DNA of 64,000 nt from CAVWGP01 sp963754645 (GTDB taxonomy: Bacteria > Pseudomonadota > Alphaproteobacteria > Bin65): NCBI GenBank assembly GCA_963754645.1, contig CAVWGP010000011.1:1669922-1733921 (forward strand). The letters are read 5' to 3'. This document shows positions 58,557 through 64,000 of the stretch, piece after piece (position 1 is the first letter of the stretch; each line of letters begins with the position of its first letter). The position numbers were made by a program, and so were the translations under genes. The notes under the pieces are model-generated. The model was not told the origin of the DNA, made no database searches, and worked only from the letters and a program-made list of their open reading frames with translations.

Positions 58557-60192
58557 ATGCCATCTCCGATCCGACGCAAATTTCTCGCCGGGGCCGCGCT
58601 CGCGGCGCTCACGGTGCTGTTCGCCGCGTCGCCCGCGCCCGAGGCGCTGGCCCAGGGCGGCGAGTGGAAGACCTTCCGCTGGGCGAATGACGGCGACGTC
58701 AATTCGCTCGATCCCTATGCGCGCAACGAGACCTTCCTGCTCGCCTTCCTGCAAAACATCTACGAGCCGCTGGCGCGCCGCAACAAGGAGCTGCAGCTCG
58801 AGCCGGCGCTGGCCGAGAAATGGGGCCAAGTGTCGCCGACGCGCTGGTTCTTCGACCTGCGCCGCGACGTGAAGTTCCACGACGGCTCGCCGTTCAACGC
58901 CGACGACGTGGTGTTCTCGATCAATCGGGCCAACGGCAAGGGCTCGAACATGCTGACTTATTTCTCGACGATGAAGGAGATCGTCAAGGTCAACGACTAC
59001 CGGGTCGAAATCGAGACCAACGTTCCCGATCCGCTGCTCGCCTCGAAATGGGCGCCGATCTTCATCATGTCGAAGGCTTGGGCCGAGAAGAACAAGGCGC
59101 TCGAAGTCTCCGACCTGACCAAGAACGAGGAGAATTTCGCCACCCGCAACGCCAACGGCAGCGGGCCGTTCGTCGTCAAGGAGCGCGAGCCCGACGAGAA
59201 GACCGTGCTCGTCCGCAACGAAAATTGGTGGGACAAGAAAGTCGAGCACAATATCGGCACGGTCGAGTTCAGCCGCGTCGCCAACGCGGCCACGCGTATC
59301 GCCGCCTTGCGCGCCGGCGAGATCGACATGACGTACAACGTTCCGCCGCAGGACACCGAGACGCTCGCCAAGGACCCCAACACCAAGGTGATCGAGGGTC
59401 CCGAGACGCGCGTCGTCTATCTCGGCTTCGACCAGGAGCGTGCCGAGCTGCTGCATTCCAACGTCAAGGGCAAGAACCCGTTCAAGGACCGGCGCGTGCG
59501 CGAGGCGTTCCATCGCTCGATCGACGTCGAGGCGATCAAGCGCACGGTGATGCGCGGCCAATCCTTCCCGACCGCGCTCATGGTCGCGCCCGGCATCGGC
59601 GGCTACATCAAGGAGCTCGACAAGCGGCCGGCCATGCTCGCCGCCGACGACGCCAAGAAGCTGCTCGCCGACGCCGGTTATCCGAACGGCTTCGAAGTCA
59701 CCATGGATTGCCCGAACGACCGCTACGTCAACGACGAGAAAATCTGCCAGGCCGTGGTCGGCATGCTGGCGCGCATCGGCATCAAGGTCGATCTCCGGGC
59801 GCAGACCAGGTTGAAATACTTCGCGCAAGATCCTGCGGCCCAAATCCGAGACCAGCTTCTACATGCTCGGCTGGTCGCCGGCCGCGACCTACGACGTGCA
59901 CGACGTGTTCATCAACTTGATCCAGACCTATAACGAAAAAACCAAGAAAGGCGCGTTCAACACCGGCGGCTGGTCGAACGCCGCGTTCGACGAACTGGCC
60001 GACAAGGTCCAGGTCGAAACCGACAAGGCCAAGCGCAACGCCATGATCGCCCAGGCGACCAAGATCTATGTCGAGGATTACGCCTATATTCCGCTGCACC
60101 AGCAGGCCGTGGTTTGGGCGGCGCGCAAGAACATCGACCTCGTGCAGACCGCCGACAATTCCTTTGCCCTGCGCTGGGTGAAGGTGAAATAG
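58557..60192 (+). CDS. peptide-type ABC substrate-binding protein (SBP family 5), one frameshift
   Basis: This protein of about 545 residues begins with a signal peptide that carries a twin-arginine-like RRKFLAGAA, so export could be by the Tat route. Family 5 blocks are WANDGDVNSLDPYARN, LRRDVKFHDGSPFNADDVVFSINRA and DDAKKLLADAGYPNGFEVTMDCPNDRYVNDE. One extra base at about 59826 shifts the frame, after which FYMLGWSPAATYDVHDVFINL continues to 60192. It is a paralogue of 35663-37270 and the first gene of a complete peptide ABC operon. Confidence 0.9.
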
Positions 60193-60286
60193 GCCGTTAG
60201 ACCGCGTTACCGGCTCCTCTCCGATCTCGCCTGTTCATGGGGCGGCGATCGGGAGGGGCCGCTAATCGGACAGGCGCCCGCGGGCG

Positions 60287-61269
60287 ATGATTTCCTTCAT
60301 CTTGAAACGAATGGTGCAGGCCGCGATCGTCATGCTCGCGGTCGCGCTGTTCTCGTTCGTCATGTTCCGCTACGTCGGCGATCCGATCAACGCCATGGTC
60401 GGGCAGGACACGTCGATGCAGGACCGCGCCGAGCTGCGCGACCAGCTCGGCCTCAACGATCCGGCGCCGATGCAGTTCCTGCGCTTCATCGGCCGCGCGC
60501 ACAGGGCAAGTTCGGCCTGTCCTACCGCACCTCCGAGCCTGTCGGGCGCATGATCGTCGAGCGGCTGCCGGCGACGCTCGAACTCTCGCTCGTGGCGATC
60601 CTGTTCGCGCTCGTCATCGGCATTCCGATGGGCGTCTATACCGGCCTGTATCCGCGCCATTGGTTCAGCCGGGTCCTGCAGGCGGTGTCGATCGTCGGCG
60701 TCTCGCTGCCGACCTTCCTGATCGGCATCCTGCTGATCCTGATGTTCGCCGTCGCCTGGAACTGCTGCCGTCGTTCGGCCGCGGCGACGTGTCAAGCTCG
60801 GCTGGTGGACGACCAACTTCCTCACGGCCAAGGGCCTCGAGGCGCTGATCCTGCCCGGCGTCACGCTCGGCCTGTTCCAGCTCACCCTGATCATGCGCCT
60901 GGTGCGCTCGGAGATGCTCGAGGTGATGCGCACCGACTACATCAAGTTCGCGCGCGCCCGCGGCCTGACCGATCGCGCCATCAATTTCGGCCATGCGCTC
61001 AAGAACACGCTGGTGCCGGTCATCACCGTCACCGGCCTGCAGCTCGGGCAAACTGATCGCCTTCGCCTTGGTCACCGAAACGGTGTTCGCCTGGCCGGGC
61101 GTCGGCCAGCTCTTCATCCAGTCGGTTTCGCGCCGACATCCCGGTGATGGCGGCCTATCTGCTGCTGATCGGGCTTGGTTTTCGTGCTGATCAATCTCAC
61201 GGTCGATCTGCTCTATTTCGTCGTCGATCCGCGCCTGCGCACGGCGCAGGCGGCGCGCCGGGCGGCTGA
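60287..61269 (+). pseudogene. DppB-like peptide ABC permease, several frameshifts
   Basis: This is the permease partner of the preceding binding protein. Segments are the N-terminal RYVGDPINAMVGQDTSMQDRAELRDQLGLNDPAPMQFLRFIG, then after about 60503 FGLSYRTSEPVGRMIVERLPATLELSLV, then beyond about 60775 the EAA region DYIKFARARGLTDRAINFGHALKNTLVPVITVTGLQLG, and the end VFVLINLTVDLLYFVVDPRLR. Breaks lie near 60503, 60762, 60792, 61048, 61130 and 61175. The inferred stop is TGA at 61267-61269, one base before the next ATG. With the indels removed it would match 44869-45846 along its length. Confidence 0.85.
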
Positions 61270-61270
61270 C

Positions 61271-62198
61271 ATGGCGGCGGCTCGCCCATCGCGCAGCGTG
61301 GCGGCGCGCCGCCGACAGCGAATCTGGTGGAGCTTCAAGTCCTCGCCGATGACGGTGGGCGCCGCCATCGTGACGTTGCTGATCGTCGCCGTCGCGTTCC
61401 TGTCGCCGCTGCTCGCGCCGCACACGCCGTTCGATCCGGCGACGCTCAGCCTCACCGATGGGCTGAAGCCGCCGCTGTTGTCGGCGACGGCGAGTGGGGC
61501 TTTCCGCTCGGCACCGACGACCAGGGCCGGGACATGCTCTCGTCGATCATGTACGGCACGCGGCTGTCGCTGGTGGTCGGCTTCGCCTCGGTGGTCGTCG
61601 CCATGGTGCTCGGCATCGCGCTCGGCCTGGTCAGCGGCTATGTCGGCGGCGCGGTCGATGCGGTGATCATGCGCATCGCCGACGTCCAGCTCACCTTCCC
61701 GGCCATCCTGGTGGCGCTGCTGATCGACGGCGTCGTGCGCGGCATCATCTCGGTCGAAGCGCCACGACGAGATCGCGATCTACGTCATCGTCGGCGCGAT
61801 GGCCTGTCGTTCTGGCTGCAATACGCCCGCACCGTGCGCGGCTCGGTGCTGGTCGAGAGGAACAAGGAATACGTCGCAGGCGGCGCGCGTGATCGGCCTG
61901 TCGCCTGCTCATCATGGTCCGCCACGTGCTGCCCAACGTCACCGGGCCGGTGCTGGTGATCGCCACCATCAATCTCGGCCTCGCCATCATCACCGAGGCG
62001 ACGCTGTCGTTCCTCGGCGTCGGCCTGCCGTCGACCCAGCCCTCGCTGGGCACGCTGATCCGCCTCGGCAACGAGGTGCTGCAGTCGGGCGACTGGTGGA
62101 TCACGGTCTTTCCCGGCATCACGCTCGCCGCCCTGGTGCTGGCCGTGAACCTGCTGGGCGACTGGCTGCGCGACGCTCTGAATCCGAAATTGCGATGA
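61271..62198 (+). pseudogene. DppC-like peptide ABC permease, several frameshifts
   Basis: Reading starts at ATG 61271 with a basic leader, then SFKSSPMTVGAAIVTLLIVAVAFLSPLLAPHTPFDP. After a break near 61483 it continues LGTDDQGRDMLSSIMYGTRLSLVVGFASVVVAMVLG. After further breaks at about 61760, 61800, 61880 and 61905 it ends MVRHVLPNVTGPVLVI...GDWLRDALNPKLR. The C-terminus is almost the same as that of the intact paralogue at 45843. A GGGAC repeat array begins 8 nt after its stop, inside the operon. Confidence 0.85.
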
Positions 62199-62205
62199 TG
62201 GCGTG

Positions 62206-62336
62206 AAGGACATCAGGGACAACAGGGACCTCAGGGACGGTAAACGCGTCGCTAGCAATCGAGGGCACAATCGTGCCTGCTTCGTGTCGCTGAAGTCCCT
62301 GAAGTCCCTGCTGTCCCTGGAGACCCAGGGGTCCCT
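62206..62336. repeat. GGGAC 9-nt array with inverted arm, copy 4
   Basis: Direct cores start at 62206 (AAGGAC), 62215, 62224 and 62233 in 9-nt phase. A spacer of about 56 nt follows, and then inverted GTCCCT cores at 62295, 62304, 62313 and 62331, the last preceded by a small GACCCAGGGGTC hairpin. It sits between dppC-like and dppD-like genes of one operon and begins 8 nt after the dppC stop. No gene lies inside. Confidence 0.9.
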
Positions 62337-62337
62337 A

Positions 62338-63339
62338 ATGGTAACCGCCTCCAACAACCGCCGCTGCTCGAGGTGAAAAACCTGCGGGTCGAATTCCCGA
62401 CGCGCCGCGGCATGCTGCCGCCGTCGACGACGTGTCGTTCGACATCGCGCCGGGCGAGGTGCTGGGCGTGGTGGGCGAGTCGGGCGCCGGCAAGTCGCTG
62501 ACCGGCAATGCCATCATCGGCCTGCTCGAGCCGCCGGGCCGCATCGCCGGCGGCGAGATCCGTGCTCGAAGGCAGGCGCATCGACAACTGCCCTACGAGG
62601 AGATGCGCAAGGTGCGCGGCGCGCGCATCGGCGCCATCTTCCAGGACCCGCTGACCAGCCTCAATCCGCTCTATTCGGTCGGCCGCCAGCTCGTCGAAAC
62701 CATCCAGACCCATCTGCCGTTCGCCGCGCCGCGCGCGAGGCGCGCGCTCGATCTCCTGAAGGAGGTCGGCATCCCGGCGGCCGAGAGCCGCATCGGCCAT
62801 TATCCGCACCAGTTCTCGGGCGGCATGCGCCAGCGGGTGGTGATCGCGCTGGCGCTCTGCGCCGGGCCGCGCCTGATCGTGGCCGACGAGCCGACGACGG
62901 CGCTCGACGTTTCGATCCAGGCGCAGATCATCGCGCTTGCTGAAGCGGCTCTGCCGCGAGCACGGCACGGCGGTGATGCTGGTGACCCACGACATGGGCG
63001 TGATCGCCGAGACCGCCGATCGCGTCGCGGTGATGTATGCCGGCCGCATCGCCGAGATCGGGCCGGTGCGCGACGTGGTCAAGCACGCCAAGCATCCCTA
63101 CACCAAGGGGCTGATGGGCTCGATCCCGAGCTGGGCGTGCGCACCGAGAGGCTGACCCAGATCGACGGCGCCATGCCGCGGCTCACCGAGTCGTGCCGAA
63201 GGGCTGCGCCTTCAACCCGCGCTGCACCAGTGCGCGAGCGCTGCCTGGTCGAGCGGCCCGACCTGATGCCGGCCGGCGACGCACCGCGCCGCCTGCTGGC
63301 TGCACGATCGCGGCGGCGTGGGAAAAAGTTCAAGCCTGA
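62338..63339 (+). pseudogene. DppD-like peptide ABC ATPase, several frameshifts
   Basis: This ATPase subunit energises the peptide permease. The ATG at 62338 overlaps the end of repeat copy 4 (TCCCTAATG) and is followed by a break near 62352. The conserved reading is PPLLEVKNLRVEFPTRRG, VVGESGAGKSLTGNAIIGL (Walker A), then QFSGGMRQRVVIALALC (signature) and LIVADEPTTALDVS (Walker B). VMLVTHDMGVIAETADRVAVMY and KGCAFNPRC follow in other frames. Breaks lie near 62420, 62565, 62730, 62940, 63127, 63198 and 63230. The inferred end is TGA 63337-63339. The order after dppC is the standard one. Confidence 0.83.

Positions 63340-64000
<661 letters not shown>

Overview
The window is GC-rich (roughly two thirds G+C by eye) DNA whose gene content looks like a soil or freshwater alphaproteobacterium. 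Evidence for this is the tctCBA-type tricarboxylate transport set, several peptide and branched-chain amino acid ABC transporters, class III cyclases, DUF1989, DUF2917, DUF6429 and EthD-type proteins, and a GTSGKST-type Mur ligase beside LD-carboxypeptidase. I would guess Rhodospirillales, Reyranella-like or Hyphomicrobiales relatives, with no finer claim. No rRNA, tRNA or CRISPR array was seen.

Layout. 0-5.8 kb: a Mur ligase and LD-carboxypeptidase pair (cell-wall recycling), a YkuD transpeptidase, an amino-acid binding protein, a broken M24 peptidase, a secreted lectin-like protein and a DUF1989 protein. 5.8-8.9 kb: a four-helix-bundle (23S rRNA intervening-sequence family) gene embedded in 9-nt GGGAC repeat arrays, then a heavily frameshifted secreted haem-c/carboxypeptidase-regulatory-like protein with another array at its end. 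8.9-15.1 kb: two class III cyclases, a histidine phosphatase, a YHS protein and a duplicated DUF302 unit. 15.1-24.4 kb: a MetE-like enzyme, a flavoprotein monooxygenase coupled to a saccharopine-dehydrogenase/DUF4166 protein, a tctCBA transporter, and NhaA joined in frame to an EthD-type protein. 24.4-27.2 kb: a VapBC module fused to a MarR/LOG chimera, facing a glutathione transferase. 27.5-35.4 kb: a B12-binding radical SAM protein, a TauD-type dioxygenase, a cluster of small secreted proteins and an HNH endonuclease with homing repeats. 35.6-46.7 kb: a peptide-binding protein, an LLM/MetE-like operon, a branched-chain binding protein with a fused LivH-LivM permease, a Ser/Thr kinase and a pair of peptide permeases. 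46.4-54.1 kb: a type I restriction locus (HTH-HsdM, HsdS, DinD, HsdR, YgjP-type peptidase). 54.1-64 kb: an ABC exporter, a LysR/DUF2917 pair, and a second, complete peptide ABC operon (dppABCDF-like) that runs off the end.

Frameshifts are very unevenly distributed. They are dense at 0.6-1.0, 3.3-3.7, 6.8-8.7, 48-53.7 and 59.8-64 kb and almost absent elsewhere. Most of those I could resolve are single extra bases in otherwise conserved proteins. I therefore read much of the 'pseudogene' content as possible sequence error rather than decay.

The most unusual element is the GGGAC repeat family. Each array starts at or within a few bases of an upstream stop codon, most copies are followed by the inverted version, and one copy encloses the intervening-sequence-type gene. 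It looks like an autonomous element with gene-less derivatives.
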